Below, one piece after another: positions 1 to 12,843 of a stretch of DNA of 64,000 nt. The stretch comes from Pectinophora gossypiella (taxonomy: Eukaryota; Arthropoda; Insecta; Lepidoptera; Gelechiidae): assembly GCF_024362695.1 (NCBI RefSeq), contig NC_065404.1:6860604-6924603 (forward strand), in the 5' to 3' direction. The notes under the pieces are model-generated. The model did no database searches and had not been told where the DNA came from. It worked only from the letters and a program-made list of their open reading frames with translations. Numbering within the stretch: position 1 is the first letter of the stretch; every line of letters begins with the position of its first letter. Position numbers and translations under genes: made by a program.

Positions 1-330
1 GATTGCATACCAGCGACGTACCTTTTGATTCGCCCGGGTTATTCGTTCATTTATCTTCCTAAAATTAAGAGCTGTGAATCATCCATCCCTTTCCTTTTTG
101 ACGGATATGAAAATGACGGATATAACTTAAAATAAAATTAGGCGGTGTCTGCAGGAATCGGGGCCATTGTTGTCCTTTTTCCCGTGACACCATGGTTGCG
201 GCGCAACCACGGTCGCGGCCCCTACAAAAATATGCAGTTGTATAAAACGCAACCCTATCTGGTGCCTTGTTAGTTGCGTAACCAACAATCTTACTACTAA
301 AAAGTAGTATCACTAACACACATATCACTA

Positions 331-441
331 AAAGAGAGGACATATCAGTAAAATCACTTTGTAATATGTTCCCAGCGGGATGCGAACCTGAGCCCTCCGG
401 ATTGTGAGCCCAACGTTCAACCACTGGATCAGAGAGGCCTT
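331..441 (-). repeat. tRNA-derived SINE, family 1, head fragment
   Basis: Diverged copy of the tRNA-like head (B-box-like CGGGATGCGAACCTG on the plus strand) of the family whose full copy is at 28112-28420. The downstream body is missing. Confidence 0.7.
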
Positions 442-3374
442 TAAAGTTGTATTCGAATTTGTATATTTGAAAATGCATTGAAGTGATGCAAGCGATTTGT
501 TAGCCCTTTGTCCCACACGCAGTTACAATGTGGAGAAGAGTAGTTAAGCCACTTTGATAATAAAATGCTCGTACCCCTATCGGGCTGGCCAGATATACAA
601 GTTATTAACAAAATAGCGCGCAACTATTCCTGATATCTCTGTAGTCCTAAACTGGACATTTGTTTGTCACTTACGCCGTGATATCATACTACAATGATAT
701 TATTATTGATACATTTGGTTGTAACTTACTTTAAGTTTCCGTCAGGTATCCTTCAACTACGATTATTAGTAGAAAACTATTAATCGGAAATATAAATAAA
801 TGATAGGTAAGTACTCACCCATAACGCTGATAAATAAATTCAAAACTAAGCTATCATTGCTCCGGCACCGCTGGATATTTAACTCGCGGTTATATTGCAA
901 CCGTTACTATTTACGAGACAGATAATAAATAATCGTCACACTTTTATTTTCCGTCTTTATTAAGTGTCATTAGGCATTATTAAGCGCGTATATCGATGAT
1001 GATCGGCCTTCCGTCCGGACGGTAATTGCCGTCGATGTAGCGGCCTACAAATTGAAAGCGGCCGCGGCCCCAGGCGGGTATTGATGGATCTGCTGCCATC
1101 GGGAAATTATAGCTGGCCCTTGCGACAGCTTCGCAAATTGTGCGTATAATGCTAGTAAATAATACAGCATTCGCTATAAATTCATAAGACGCTAGCATAT
1201 AAGTACACGTCTCACGTCGCGCGTGTTGTCGAGTCCAACACGTCGGCCGCTGCGACTGATTCGATTCGCGTTTTGCAAAAAAGTTAGTAAATAATGTTAC
1301 ATAGTCCGCAGCTTTGCATGTGCTCCAGACGCGGCTGCCTCGTTCTTTGTCTGCCCGAAGACACATTAAAGGGAGGGGAAAATAACGCGCCCCGGCACAG
1401 CCGTACATAAATTAATGCGAGCGTATTTCGCAGACACCGACTGATTGACTCCTTTCATTACCGAGTCGCATTGTTCGGTGCGGGAGAAAAATTGCATACC
1501 CTTTTGGAATCACAACACATTTCATAATTATGGACTATTGTGGAGTTGTCGGGACTAATTCCTCGGGGACGAGCGCTCTCCTCGCCCGAGGAACCTTCGA
1601 GATATATTGGTGGACGTAAAGCCGGAGCCTGATCCCATAATGGCTGGCGCTGATTAGCTTTCAAGAGAAACACTACTTCGAAGAAAGCTCTCGCGATTTA
1701 ATGTCCCGTCAGAGAAACGTTCGTCAAAACATTACCAACATAAAGACCGTGGTCCTATTCATGGCGTGGACTAAAATTTTATACTTTCAGTTCTTTAATA
1801 GCTTTGGTGCGTCGCTGGAAATGCTGGTGTTATTGGTCCAGAGACAATGTTTATGACCGGCGAACCATTTGGAATTACTGGCATTAATTGCACTCATTTG
1901 TCGGGTACATTATGGCGGCATTGTTCTCTGGCGCAGATTATCAGTGATTAAGGGCGATAGACGTCTTGGTTCCATGTGCGGTGTGCGCTGTGCCCGGTCG
2001 TGCCCCGCGAGAGATCGCGATCTGCCCATACATTTAGACCTTGTGGGAAATTGTACTAATACTAAGTATTCGTCTAAGTTTTAAGGTTTATTATAGAGTA
2101 TATTGAAGTTCAAGAGTATTGAAATACTTGGAAATAAGTTTTTAATAAATCCTACAAGATACAAGTTAAAAAACTGCTTACAAATAACATGCACATTTCC
2201 AAGCGAGGCAATTTACCGTCTATTTTCAAAGTCCAATCAATCGAGGAACGGTCTCGAGTCCGACGCCTGTCGTTCAGTCAGGTTAGCACGGTCAGTTCGG
2301 TTGTCCGAGGCAAACGTTTTTCTAAGTCGACGCAACGGTGTCCGTCTGTCGGGCTCGTCCGGGCGTCAGCTGCCAGCTCCAGCAGATAGACAACTAAATA
2401 GAGCTAGGCTAATCGTCGCGTCCAGCAAGGGAAACGACGAATTACAGCGTCACGGAGTTCCCAACAATTGCTTTGTTTGGCGATAGACGTCCGGCGATTG
2501 ATACGGCTTGACACCTCCTCTTGGTGAATAGAAAACAGTACCTAATTGCGCTGTTCATTGACTATTTTTGAGGAGATTACTCGTAATTATGCGTAATTAT
2601 GCGTTTTTGTAACAGCCTTTAAAAAAAAAGGTTATATTTTTTGTAACATAATAATGATCAATGTTGTAACATTTTAAATGCAATGACGTATGTTAACCTG
2701 TTATAAAATATGTAATTTCTTTCTTGACTCTTATTTCAGTGTATTTGTACCTATTGAATGTAGGTAACTATTTTAAAGACAAAATAATTAATAATTAAGC
2801 AATATTTGTTTCAAGATTTGTTTGCACTCCGCATTTACTTTGTAAATAAATGCCAATGTCAAATTGCAATATTACTTTTTTAGGTGAATTTCTTCTATGT
2901 GACCGTTTTAACTCCTTTTATTATAAAATCTTATAGAGCAATTTGAACAGCGATCTAGTCTGTCAATTTTGCATATTACACAGAGCAATCGTCAGCAGTA
3001 TTATCTGGTGGGTTTTGAGGGTATCGCAGTGTGTGTTTAGCCATGATTGACGGAGTAGTTGCTGTGATTACTCGCCTGGTGCGGAGAGCAGCCGTCGTTA
3101 GCTTGTGATCGACATGAGACGGGGTAACTACGCTGATACACTATACCTCTACAAAGTTTGTAGTATAAGCCTGTTTAGAGTGTTTACTTTGAGTAGAAGG
3201 GATACTTGTTCCATCCTATTTGATTCAAATAACCTACCGTCAAGTAATAGGGTAGTTTCCAACTAGTCAAATCAGTTACTTTTTGTTAAACGTCAAAACA
3301 CGAATTTGTGGAATTTGCTTCTATGCTGTTCTGGGAGCAAATAAAAAACATAGAACATGTTCAGCTGCTTGTCT
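442..3374. other. Gene-free stretch, no recognised repeats
   Basis: Mixed unique-looking sequence. An ORF of 142 codons on the minus strand (980-1408) and overlapping plus-strand ORFs near 2100-2490 have no recognisable protein. The 2230-2400 segment is C/G/T-rich with several TCAGT initiator-like motifs and could be an untranslated first exon of an unseen gene, but nothing confirms it. Confidence 0.4.
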
Positions 3375-3592
3375 TCCCGGGCATGTCGTAAAAACCGACA
3401 GAGGGATTGTGTCCTCTAACATGATGGACTAATGTTATGGGCGATAGGCTGATCCCTTATCACTATACGGTTCATCATATCCAGCTTACGACATCGTATC
3501 AACAGTGGCTGCAAGTTGTCTTTGATTACTTGTGGCTCTGCCCACCCCATTAGGGATAACGGGCGTGAGTTTATGTATGTATGTATGTATGT
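3375..3592 (-). repeat. Interspersed repeat ending in (TATG)n
   Basis: Copy of a dispersed lepidopteran-type repeat with the phrase TTGTGGCTCTGCCCACCCCA, followed by a TATG microsatellite at 3571-3592. A diverged partial copy is at 16868-16945. Likely the 3' end of a non-LTR element. Orientation uncertain. Confidence 0.55.
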
Positions 3593-4663
3593 GGAATTTG
3601 TATGAAAAACCAACCTGTGACGTCATAGAAAAACGTGACAAAATGACGCATTTATTATTACATTTTCTTTATTAAAAGTCATAAATAAGTTAAATAGAAA
3701 AAGAAAACGTTTTTGCTCACCTTTAGATTTGTCTTTATTTAGTAATCAGAATATCATAATTTATTTTTGACCTAGGAAACTTCCCAATTGTAAAATCTTT
3801 CAGGAGTTTAAAAAGGTGATGAAGACCAGAGGAAAAAGGTGAGCTCGGTAATCGCCTCTTGTTTATTTTTAGATATCAATAATAAATGACTGCAAGTCTT
3901 ATGACGACTAGTAAGCATTTTCTATAACAAAATAGATAAAGAATTCGGCCTTTAATTTATGTATCTACTTATGTATTTATTTATTACAATAAATAATCGG
4001 AATCTAATGGATGTATATGACTACAACATTTGCTTTGCGTGTAATCTTTGTGCATATCATTTAGGTAGGTTAGGTTAGGTACGTATAGGACGAATGAACT
4101 TATAGTAGTAGTTGGTACGTCGTATACCTATGTACGTTCTGTCAATATAAATTGCTAGTTTGCGAAGAGAGGCGAATGATATTAATTGACATGTGATGTT
4201 CTAATTTTCGTTGTTGACTATACCTACGACTGCTTTACTAATTTCCTTAAGTACGTCTTTCTTCAACCCGCATATCTAGTCGGCAGTTGATTGAAATACT
4301 CCTTCAACACTCCAGATTTTCTGCGTTCTTTGTGATATTTTTGTCTAATCCCTTCCGGCGATCTTGGCAATCGTCTATCCATCAGCTATTTGTCGACCTA
4401 CATACTGTTCCGTCTTGTTTTTCGTCTCTATTGCCAGATCTAATTTATAACGCCCGCGACCCATCACACTTGATGCTCTAGTTAAGTAGTTAAAGCCACT
4501 TGAGGAAAACTTACAATAAGTAACGTTGTAAAAGAACGCCAAGGGATTTTTTACAACACAAAAATCTGCGAACCCTTCACACTGTTATTTTTGTTGTTGT
4601 CCATATTATACCTAACGCTTACACTTGTTGTAGACAACCTTAGGTACATGTCTCCCCGATCCC
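3593..4663. other. Gene-free stretch
   Basis: AT-rich DNA with no ORF or repeat that I can name. Confidence 0.4.
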
Positions 4664-4919
4664 GACCCCGCCGGCGTGGTCGACGACTTCTCTCAATCAG
4701 CGCTTATCGCTATCGACCCACTAGGGTCGATTAATTCTTTCAAATATTTTTCCTCTCAGACGACGCCCTGAGCCGAGGATCGAGACCCAACTGGGCACCT
4801 TTAGGCCTGTTGTCTTAAACGTTCTACCAGGTGAGAGCCTTCAGAGCTCCCCATTTGTCCGGCCAAGTAGTTAATGGCATCTGTGGCAAATCTACAATAA
4901 GTCACATCAAATAAAAGGT
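4664..4919 (+). mobile_element. A-tailed LINE 3' end (longest copy)
   Basis: Contains a small hairpin CGACCCACTAGGGTCG, the phrase CGACGCCCTGAGCCGAGG, and ends ACAATAAGTCACATCAAATAAAA. Other copies are 5'-truncated at different points and share the A-rich 3' end, the pattern of a non-LTR retrotransposon 3' UTR. Copies: 5556-5600, 11667-11897, 12670-12830, 15238-15330, 19061-19112 and 34196-34424. Confidence 0.7.
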
Positions 4920-5364
4920 ACATGTCTAAAGTGCCTTTATTCATCCCACTGGGCACGGACCTACCTGCATCGATTGGACATGGAATCGACTCCGCCACAC
5001 TGCTCCTTTGAGGTGGTATAGAACCACCCACACTTAAGCCACTTTAGAAAAACTCGTTTTCTAAATTATCAAACGACTGGTTCACTCAACACGAGCCCTA
5101 ACTCATTTAAATAAACGCGAATAAAGGCAGCTCAAGGCGATTAGAAAATTAAGACGGACAGACAGACTGAATCCCAGCCCTTCGATAATAACTTTAATGG
5201 CACGAACGTGGCCACTGCGGCCCATTTATTGAGCCAATGCGAATTATAGCATTCACCGGACTTATTCTAAACTTAGTAAAGAATGACTACACTCGTAGAT
5301 AGATAGATAATTGTTTTTCATTTAAGTTGTATATGAATTCACGTCCATTTTATCGGTGATTAAT

Positions 5365-5490
5365 TGTCAGTGATACGGCTCACCACCTACCACGTTTGTC
5401 TAACAGAAAGCTCGGTGAGGTGTGGGTCCCGTGTGGGATGTACTTGTGACTATTCAACTGCGATATATTCCTGAGCTTATGTTATAGTTT
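5365..5490 (+). repeat. SINE family 5 copy (ACAGAAAGCTCGGTGAGG type)
   Basis: Matches segments at 16336-16400 and 57420-57522, all containing AACAGAAAG/GCTCGGTGA followed by a TGGGATATA-type end. Followed at 5556-5600 by a LINE fragment and at 5600-5655 by another copy of the family's 3' part (CCCAATTGGGATATAAT). Confidence 0.55.
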
Positions 5491-5555
5491 GTTTTGATGT
5501 TACGGGTAAAAGATATCATAAAGTTGTACTAGGATTTCCGCTCAACAATTAGGCA

Positions 5556-5655
5556 GCCTCAGGCCTGTTGTTTTAAATTTTGTACCGAGTGAGAGCCCTG
5601 GCGATGGATGTACCCGTAACTATCCCAATTGGGATATAATTGGGATATTATGATG
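5556..5655 (+). repeat. Fused fragments of the A-tailed LINE and SINE family 5
   Basis: GCCTGTTGTTTTAAATTTTG is LINE sequence (compare 4806-4830). It runs directly into CCCAATTGGGATATAATTGG, the SINE family 5 end. Either recombination or a nested insertion. Confidence 0.5.
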
Positions 5656-6117
5656 TAGAAATTGGAGAAGATTTGATTTTTGACTTGACTTACTGTAGAT
5701 TTTGTATGGGACATACCTAATAGTCTACCATTTATGGTCAGTCACATCTCTAGCGCGAGCAAGCCAACGCGTCTCAATGTTTGGATCTTGTAATTTAATT
5801 AATATCCTAAGTAATACAGTTCATTCAATTGTTTGTGTGGGGTTTTATTAAAATTACTAGCGCTCCCTACAGATTTGCCGCAAATATTAACAAAATTGGG
5901 GAAGAAGGATTGCAAATGATGTACCTACGTACGTTAAGTATTTATATTGTTATAAAGTTACTAGCCCATTGACCCAATAGAGTACTGTTATGCTATTTTA
6001 TTTAATATACAGTTATTTTATATTTGTATTAGTTGTAGCTACCTAAACTTTTCATATTATTATATTCAATGGATTTTCATAGGCCATTTGACTGGGTCAA
6101 AGATACCTAAATTATAA
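5656..6117. other. Gene-free AT-rich stretch
   Basis: No gene or repeat recognised. Confidence 0.4.
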
Positions 6118-6345
6118 AATGCTAAATTAGAAATAGAAGCCAGTCTAAGATGATCGAAAATCAATTTCATTTTACTTTTCGATTTATTTTCAATTTTATT
6201 TATGAATTAAGTGACAATGAGTACAACGTTGAACCGCTTTTATTGATGACGTCACAGTATTTCCATACAAACTTCGAAGATAACTTTATTTTAGACATTT
6301 CGTAAAAAGTTTCGTAAGCATTTTGACTAGGTTGTCAAGTAGCGT
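6118..6345. repeat. Dispersed repeat, copy 1
   Basis: About 225 bp sharing AAATAGAAGCCAGTCT, TTGATGACGTCACAG and CGTAAAAAGT with a second copy at 21540-21775. Non-coding. Class unknown, possibly a MITE. Confidence 0.6.
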
Positions 6346-7111
6346 ATTGAAGCAAACAGCTATGGTCACCAAATGACTATTTTCTTATGTAAATAGGTAC
6401 AGTCATGAGCAATATCATGTACCCACTTTAGAACCCTGTCGCACTATCTTATTTGACATTTAATGAGGATTACGGTTTGATTTGTCAAAAAAGTTAATGT
6501 GTCATGGTTGCAAAGTGTATACATATTAGTCCTCGTGACCGTAGATAGGTACATTTGTATAGCTGAAGTTCTTTGATTATTCATAGTAAATCAATTTTAT
6601 TGATTTTATTTGCCCGCAAATAATACCTGAGCAGTTCTACATATTAAGTATTAATGTTTTATGAAACTTGCTATTCTTCAAACTCCAATTGCCTTGGATC
6701 GATTACGATTTTTTTTGTTGTCAGCGTAATGACAGAGGTGCAAGCGTCTTTATGCGTTTCTGATTGTAACAGCACCGTTTATTGCTTCTTAATAGCTTTA
6801 AAACCACGCAATAGTTCGATGAGCTCCCGGTCGGGCTGAGGACCTATCATTCGTTGCAATTACTTTGTTAGTTATGGATTTGCAGATTCTTGTAATTGTC
6901 GTTTTGTGGCGGCCAAACGATCCATTAGACTATATTCCAACTGTGGTATGGAGTGTGATTGAAGCCTTTCTGCGTTTCTTTGTTCTCGTGGGGCGTGCTG
7001 TAAGATTGAAAAGTCAGTATTTATCAAAGTTCCGTTGAATGTTGTTTAAGATTTAACAGAGCAGAAGAAATCAGTGATTGAAACAATGGTTGCGGTGATA
7101 TTGGCCGCTTT
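6346..7111. other. Gene-free stretch
   Basis: AT-rich, no recognised element. The 61-codon ORF at 6654-6839 has no features. Confidence 0.4.
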
Positions 7112-7376
7112 TTCTCTCGTGTGGGTCCTGGTGTCATGGTTACTATTGAGTCGTCAAATTACTTACTTACATCAGTAAGTAGTAACCGGGACCAGCGGCT
7201 TACCGTGCCTTCCGAAGCACGGATTATCTTACTTCCGGAAAATCAGGTGATCATCCTGTAATGTCCTAACCAAACTAGGGATCACAAAGTATTTTTTGTG
7301 ATATTTCCCCACCGGGATTCGAACCCGGGACCTCCGGATCGCGAGCCAAACGCTCTACCATTGGACCACGGAGGCT
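7112..7376 (-). repeat. tRNA-derived SINE, family 1, nearly full
   Basis: Reverse-strand copy. The tRNA-like head (GGGTTCGAATCCCGG B box) is at 7312-7376 and the body continues leftward. The tail part is shortened. Confidence 0.85.
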
Positions 7377-7984
7377 GATATTGGCCGCTTGGGAGAGTAT
7401 TCGCGAGCCATCGTAGCTAAAGAGGCCGCTAATGTTCACGGTGCGTAATAATGACGAATCGTTGATTTAGAGGGTTAGCAATTCACACGCATTACGAGTT
7501 GGTATCAGCAGCGGGTTATCTGGCGCGGGCGATGCTGGATCACGGCGAGGTGATCCCTCAGGTGCGCCCTCCAACCCCGCCCCCTTGTTTATTGCTTATT
7601 AGCGGGCTTGCGGCGGCGCTTTTGAACTGCCGCTCTTTGTTCTCGCCGACAAGCACCCCCCTCCCGGCCGGTCACGACGCCCGCGCACCGAGTATGCTAC
7701 GCGAATCATAAATTCTTGCTATTTGACGTGAGCCTGTGTAGGTGATACCGATCTTAGTTCAATGATATCGGAATAGGAAGGAAGTGCAATTGCATGTAAG
7801 TTATGATCAAACGCTGCGATCTTAAGTAATACGTAGGTACCGGTTCGTGGAGGAATGATAATACAACGTAAGGATATGATAAGCAGCTCTCTAAACAATG
7901 AAGTCTAGAACTGTAGCACGGACTATAACTGAGTTAAAACCCTTCTTTCCACTATCAGGTACCTACCTACCATAACATACCATC
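7377..7984. other. Gene-free stretch with C/G-rich block
   Basis: Contains a G/C-rich segment at about 7505-7690 that gives a 70-codon ORF with no recognisable protein. Otherwise nothing identified. Confidence 0.35.
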
Positions 7985-8136
7985 ACCTTACTTTCGGACA
8001 ATCACGTGATCAGCCTGTAATGTCCTAACAGAACTAGGGATCACAAAGTGAATTTTGTGATATGTCCCCACCGGGATTCGAACCCGGGACCTCCGGACCG
8101 TTAGCCCAACACTCAACCACTGGACCACAGAGGCCG
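7985..8136 (-). repeat. tRNA-derived SINE, family 1, head and mid body
   Basis: Clear B box GGGTTCGAATCCCGG in reverse orientation. The body ends at the TTACTTTCGGACAATCA segment, so the tail is lacking. Confidence 0.8.
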
Positions 8137-8495
8137 TTAGCGAAGCCTTTATAGAGTCAGTGATTCGCGCAACCATGTGCTCGAAGTATCATATAACAAT
8201 GTAAGCGAGATAGGAAGGGTTAATTGCACATATACATTAATTGCGGTTTTTTCACAATACATTACTTAGTTACAAAGCGTATAAAAAAAATCGGAATGTT
8301 GCATGCAAAATAAGCGTTGAGTGCATTCGTCGAGTGTAGACGTTGTGGTAATAATTTGCAATTAGCACGCTTGCTCGCTACGTGTAACAAGCGCTTATTA
8401 TGGAAATACCTACTAAGCCATACGTACCTCACGCAGATAGCCAATGGTAGACAGATCTGCAAGTTGGGAAAAGATTAAGATTTTATGGCAGTTCA
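8137..8495. other. Gene-free stretch
   Basis: Nothing recognised. Confidence 0.4.
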
Positions 8496-8825
8496 CTCAT
8501 GGTATGACAAAACCAGGTATGCTCAACCCTATGACAAGCCGCCGTTGCTAGTCCTTTGAAGACGTAAGTGTTACCATTAAATTGGTATCTCCAACATTCC
8601 AAGGACGTAAATTTTATTATTGAAAATGAAATTAATTACAGACTACTACTGACTATTACTTGTCACACATAAAAATTCTTAAAACTGTGAGTAACTCTTT
8701 TAATAAGAGTTCAAAATTTCCTTGCAAAGTAAATATAAAAACATTCGCCGTGGGTAATTTATTTTTTAGGTCATTGAAATGTTTGCTGTCACTTTTGAGC
8801 ATACCTGGTTTTCTTATACCATGAG
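8496..8825. mobile_element. MITE with ~30 bp terminal inverted repeats
   Basis: Left end CTCATGGTATGACAAAACCA and right end (reverse complement) CTCATGGTATAAGAAAACCA, both continuing GGTATGCTCAA. TTCA precedes the left end and follows the right end, a likely 4 bp target duplication. About 330 bp with no ORF. Superfamily not assigned. Confidence 0.7.
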
Positions 8826-11250
8826 TTCACTAATAGAGTCCACGTGATCCCTTAGCCTACTTCAACGACATTCCTGAGCTAATGAGCAGAATTGTTTAAT
8901 TCCATTTTTTAGTTGTTCCGTCAACTTTTAATGGAGTGGTCGAATATACCTACTCCATATTAAGTAGCATGCAGGCTGATAAATTAAGTTTTAGGCAGCT
9001 TTCTAATTAAAGCTAAAGCAGGGAAGACTAGGATGTCTGCACTTATTCAACATCCAAGTTGCCTACACATTTAAATATAAGTATGTTACTTTACAAATTC
9101 TTAATATTTGTCAAGACTACAAAAACCTTCACAATTTATGATATTAATATTTCATACGACAACGCCGCCGAAATTCTGGGAACGAGATCGATATCAAGGT
9201 TTATTGAATAGTGAACGCATTAGGCACCTACGTATTATCTGTTGGCGTGGGCGAAACATTCCCCGAATAGCTTTCTAACAAGAGAATGACAGAACATTTG
9301 ATGGCGGCCGTTTGACGGAGCTATCATCATACAAAACAGCTGCATCACGCAAATTACTCGCGCGATACGCATCGCGATAGGCCTACACGAAAATCTACTA
9401 ACGCGGAAAAAAGTGAGCGCACAATATTATGAGGCTATGATTCTGAACTGAGAAAGATGAGGCTCATTTCTCGTGGCTCATCTGATGGTGTATAAATTGC
9501 TTCGATACGAGTTGGCAACTTGAGCTTTATGCTGGAGGGTTAGGTGTTATTTTGTCGTAGATAGGAGGGGTATTATGATGTTTAGGCCGGTGCGAGAGAG
9601 GCACGATGCGGCAGATAGTGGCTGGGCGCGGTCCTTGCTAATGGGTGTGATAAGATCGCGCGACCACGCCTTGGCCAGCGCGGTACGCTTGTGCACCAGC
9701 TATCTTCGCACTCAGAAATTCTTTTAATCGAGATATTCAAATGTTTTCATTTCAAATGGACATTTGTTTCGTAAAACACCCTTACAATGACAGTTCTTGG
9801 GCCCTGTCGCTTATGACAAACAAAAATGTTATAGTAATTATCACATTTGTCCTACAAATTTTACTAAAACTCTACTACAAAACGAATTATCGTAAAAATA
9901 ATATGTAAGTACATATTTAGATATAATGCATTGATACAGTTTAAAACCGCAATACGCTAATCAAAAACAGGTACGGGATTCTTGGCTTGCTCAGTCTTCT
10001 TCAATAGGAATCACGCGCATATTTTACTTTATTTATTAGTTTAGTTCTCAGCATTAAATAGTTGTTGACTATCATCACATAGAATCAAGATACATTGTAG
10101 GAACTAATAGTGTAAAGGTTACGATCGTTTATTGTGAGGTTCTGCGTGACGACAGTTTTTCCCGGCGAATGATAATTCGAGGCAATAAAATCTTTATTCA
10201 ACTCTTTACAGCCGATTATATCGTCGGTTTCTCAGCAACAAGCTACTTTTTGTGTTGTAATTAAAATGAGAATGCTTAAACGGGTTTTTATTGCACTTAA
10301 GTGGCTGTCTGCGGAAACATTCTGGGTTACAAAGAATGCCAACTTTGGATAGGTATTTAATATTGACACCACATTTATAAGTAAGTAGTGCTTTCAATAC
10401 TATTGTACCTAACTATAATACCTATTACCATTAATGTATTATATGTTACAGTAGTAACACCCTATTACAGATAGGTTCTATTAATTTTTCAGTAGCTGCT
10501 CACACTTGCCTAGGTATAGAGTTACTGCTTCTTTAACAATGCATGCTGTGTTTACTTATTAGTCACTACATTTAGCTTATAAGTTGCAAATGTGTTACTT
10601 ATTACAAGGTATTAATGTACTTAAGTGATTGTTAGTAAACCAAATAAATAAAAAAAAATAACTTTTCCATTTATCCTCTATGTTAGAAAAAGCCACCGAT
10701 ATTGAGAAATGGACTCTGCTACTTTAATTTTATTGCTTTTGTGTCTCAGAGGCAAACAGACGTACCCTTAAGTAAAATCACTCGTAATAATTGTTAATTT
10801 CATAATTCTTCACATAACCTAACATTGTTGCTGTACCAACCTCGTTTCGAAACATTATTGAGATAGTTTGATGCTCATTACTCCACTTTAAAATTGATAT
10901 TAATTAGTTATTGGCACAGCAACTTTGTAAGATCTCTTACTAATTACCCTCAAATTGTGAAATAATTACAAATAATTGACCAACTTGCGTGATTCTTGTG
11001 GATCATTTGACTAGATAATTCGTAAATTAATTACCTGCATATTAACGGTCATTCGTAATTCTTTAAAACTTCCTTTTATATACAATGATAGGCTAGTCTG
11101 CTTGTTCATCACACGAACTGTTCAGAGATGGATTTGGGATAATTTTATTTCAAAAGCCGGTAGCCAAATATGACTAAATGCCGCTCTGCATCTGGCTGAT
11201 ATTTATTTTCCATCCGTCCAGTATCTTTGAATTGCAATGTAGAGACATTA
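8826..11250. other. Gene-free AT-rich stretch
   Basis: 2.4 kb without a supported gene, RNA gene or recognised repeat. Short ORFs look random. Confidence 0.4.
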
Positions 11251-11453
11251 CAGGGTGTTAGTGACATCGTAACGAATACTAAAGGGGATATCAAGTGGAA
11301 TTTTCCGTCGCAAAATTCAAGATTTCTTTTGTGTTTTTTTTTTATTATTTTCAATTCTATTCTTTAGCGATGGAAAATTCCACTTAATACTAACTCAGAA
11401 TAATGAGGTGAATCATCCCCCTCAGTATTCGTTACGATGTCACTTACACTCTG
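11251..11453. mobile_element. MITE, CAGGGTGTTA family, copy 1
   Basis: Inverted ends CAGGGTGTTAGTGACATCGTAACGAATACT and its diverged complement ending CACTCTG. No coding capacity. Other copies at 16450-16668 and 18169-18312, and a half copy near 58195-58250. Confidence 0.75.
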
Positions 11454-11582
11454 TATATGTTTCACTGCTGGGCACAGGCCTCCCCTCAATCAACCGGAGG
11501 GGGTATGGAGCATACTTCAGGACGCTGCTCTACTGCGGGTTGGTGGAAGTGTTTTTACGGCTAATAGCCGGGACCAACTGCT
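11454..11582 (-). repeat. SINE family 2 fragment
   Basis: Contains the reverse complement of CCGGTTGATTGAGGGGAGGC and CTGTGCCCAGCAGTG, ending at the GGTCCCGGCTATTAGCCGTA block seen at 40623-40642. Abuts MITE copy 1. Confidence 0.75.
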
Positions 11583-11666
11583 ACCTAAAAATGTCACGAG
11601 TTACTGTCCATGTTATTTTGTTATTGAGTTATTGGTTACCTAACTGGCGGACCCTGTAAAAAAACA

Positions 11667-11897
11667 TTTTTTTTTTTTGACGTGACTTATTGTAGATTTG
11701 CCGCAGATGGCATTAACTACTTGGCCGGACAAATGGGGAGCGCTGAAGGCTCTCACCCGGTACAACATTTAAGACAACAGGCCTGAGGGTGCCCAGTTGG
11801 GCGCGAACCTCGGCTCAGGGCGTCGTCTGAGAGGAAAAGTATTTGAAAGCATTAATCGACCCTAGTGGGTCGATAGCGATAAGCGCTGAATGAGGGA
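11667..11897 (-). mobile_element. A-tailed LINE 3' end, reverse orientation
   Basis: Begins with a T run (11667-11679), i.e. the poly(A) tail of a minus-strand insertion, followed by the 3' sequence also seen at 12670-12830. Extends 5' to the GATAAGCGCTGAATGAG block. Confidence 0.75.
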
Positions 11898-12102
11898 TGT
11901 AAAAAAACAGAATATTGTCCTGTTATACTGGTTTAGAGATACGTTGTTGAAATTATGTAGTTACTTAGATACACTATGCGGAGTCAGAAGTAAGTAATCA
12001 TCGGGCCAAATAGTTATTGCTATCAACTGTGGCAAATCAAATGTCAAACGTCAAGCCACCACAATATACCTACTCAAAAAAACCCAGAAGTACGTTTTTC
12101 AC

Positions 12103-12387
12103 AAGGCCCGCTTACCTAACCTGAAGATTTGATGGGTCCGGTTTTTACAGAAGCGACTGCCTGTCTGACCTTCCAACCCGCGAAGGGAAAACCAGCCCAA
12201 TACAGGTTAGGTCACATACCTTCGAAAATGCATCACTCGGGAATGTGGGTTTCCTCACGACATTTTCCTCCGCTGAGCACGTGATAATCATTTATGATCC
12301 AAATGGTTTAGGCCTGTGCTGGATTCGAACCTGCGACTTCAAAGTGAGAGGTAGGCATTCTACAAACAGGGCTACCACGGTTCCAAA
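12103..12387 (-). repeat. tRNA-derived SINE, family 4
   Basis: Reverse-strand copy with tRNA-like head (GGATTCGAACCTGCGAC at about 12320) and conserved body TGACCTTCCAACCCGC and AACCTGAAGATTTGA. Other copies at 13313-13640, 15541-15876, 44684-44740 and 63650-63778. Confidence 0.8.
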
Positions 12388-12656
12388 TAAACAAGACAAG
12401 AAATAAAGTGAGTATCAGTACTAAATGTCAAGGGTAAAGAAAGACTTCTATCAATCAGCATGTGCATTTCTTTCAGTAGATTTCATGATAATCAATTAAT
12501 AATCAGCATAGTTACGGCGGCCATGCTGATAATCTGTATATTTTTGCAAACATACTAACATGACTGAAATCTCAATTTTCATGCTACTCGCCTAATGAAG
12601 GGATGTATTTAAGGGAAGTCTGCGATACGTTGAAATGATGAAACATCCAAGTTTTT
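12388..12656. other. Gene-free spacer
   Basis: No feature recognised. Confidence 0.35.
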
Positions 12657-12669
12657 GCTATCTATATGT

Positions 12670-12830
12670 CTTTGACGCCCTGAGCCGAGGTTCGCGCCCA
12701 ACTGGGCACCCTCAGGCCTGTTGTCTTAAACGTTGTACCGGGTCAGAGCCTTCAGCGCTCCCCATTTGTCCGGCCAAGTAGTTAATGCCATCTGCGGCAA
12801 ATCTACAATAAGTCACGTCAAAAAAAAAAA
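12670..12830 (+). mobile_element. A-tailed LINE 3' end with perfect 13 bp target duplication
   Basis: The element runs from about 12670 to an A11 tail and is flanked on both sides by GCTATCTATATGT (12657-12669 and 12831-12843). The perfect duplication and A-tail show insertion by target-primed reverse transcription, heavily 5'-truncated. Confidence 0.85.
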
Positions 12831-12843
12831 GCTATCTATATGT

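Noticed and set aside
980..1408. 142-codon minus ORF
   Set aside because: No recognisable motif, no splice or promoter context; length is possible by chance in a locally GC-richer stretch.
2103..2486. 127-codon plus ORF with Ser/Arg-rich second half
   Set aside because: No domain recognised; overlapping frames are also open. A 5' untranslated exon remains possible but unsupported.
7312..7376. Possible tRNA gene
   Set aside because: B box and head match tRNA, but the sequence continues into the SINE body and repeated copies share it; it is a SINE head.
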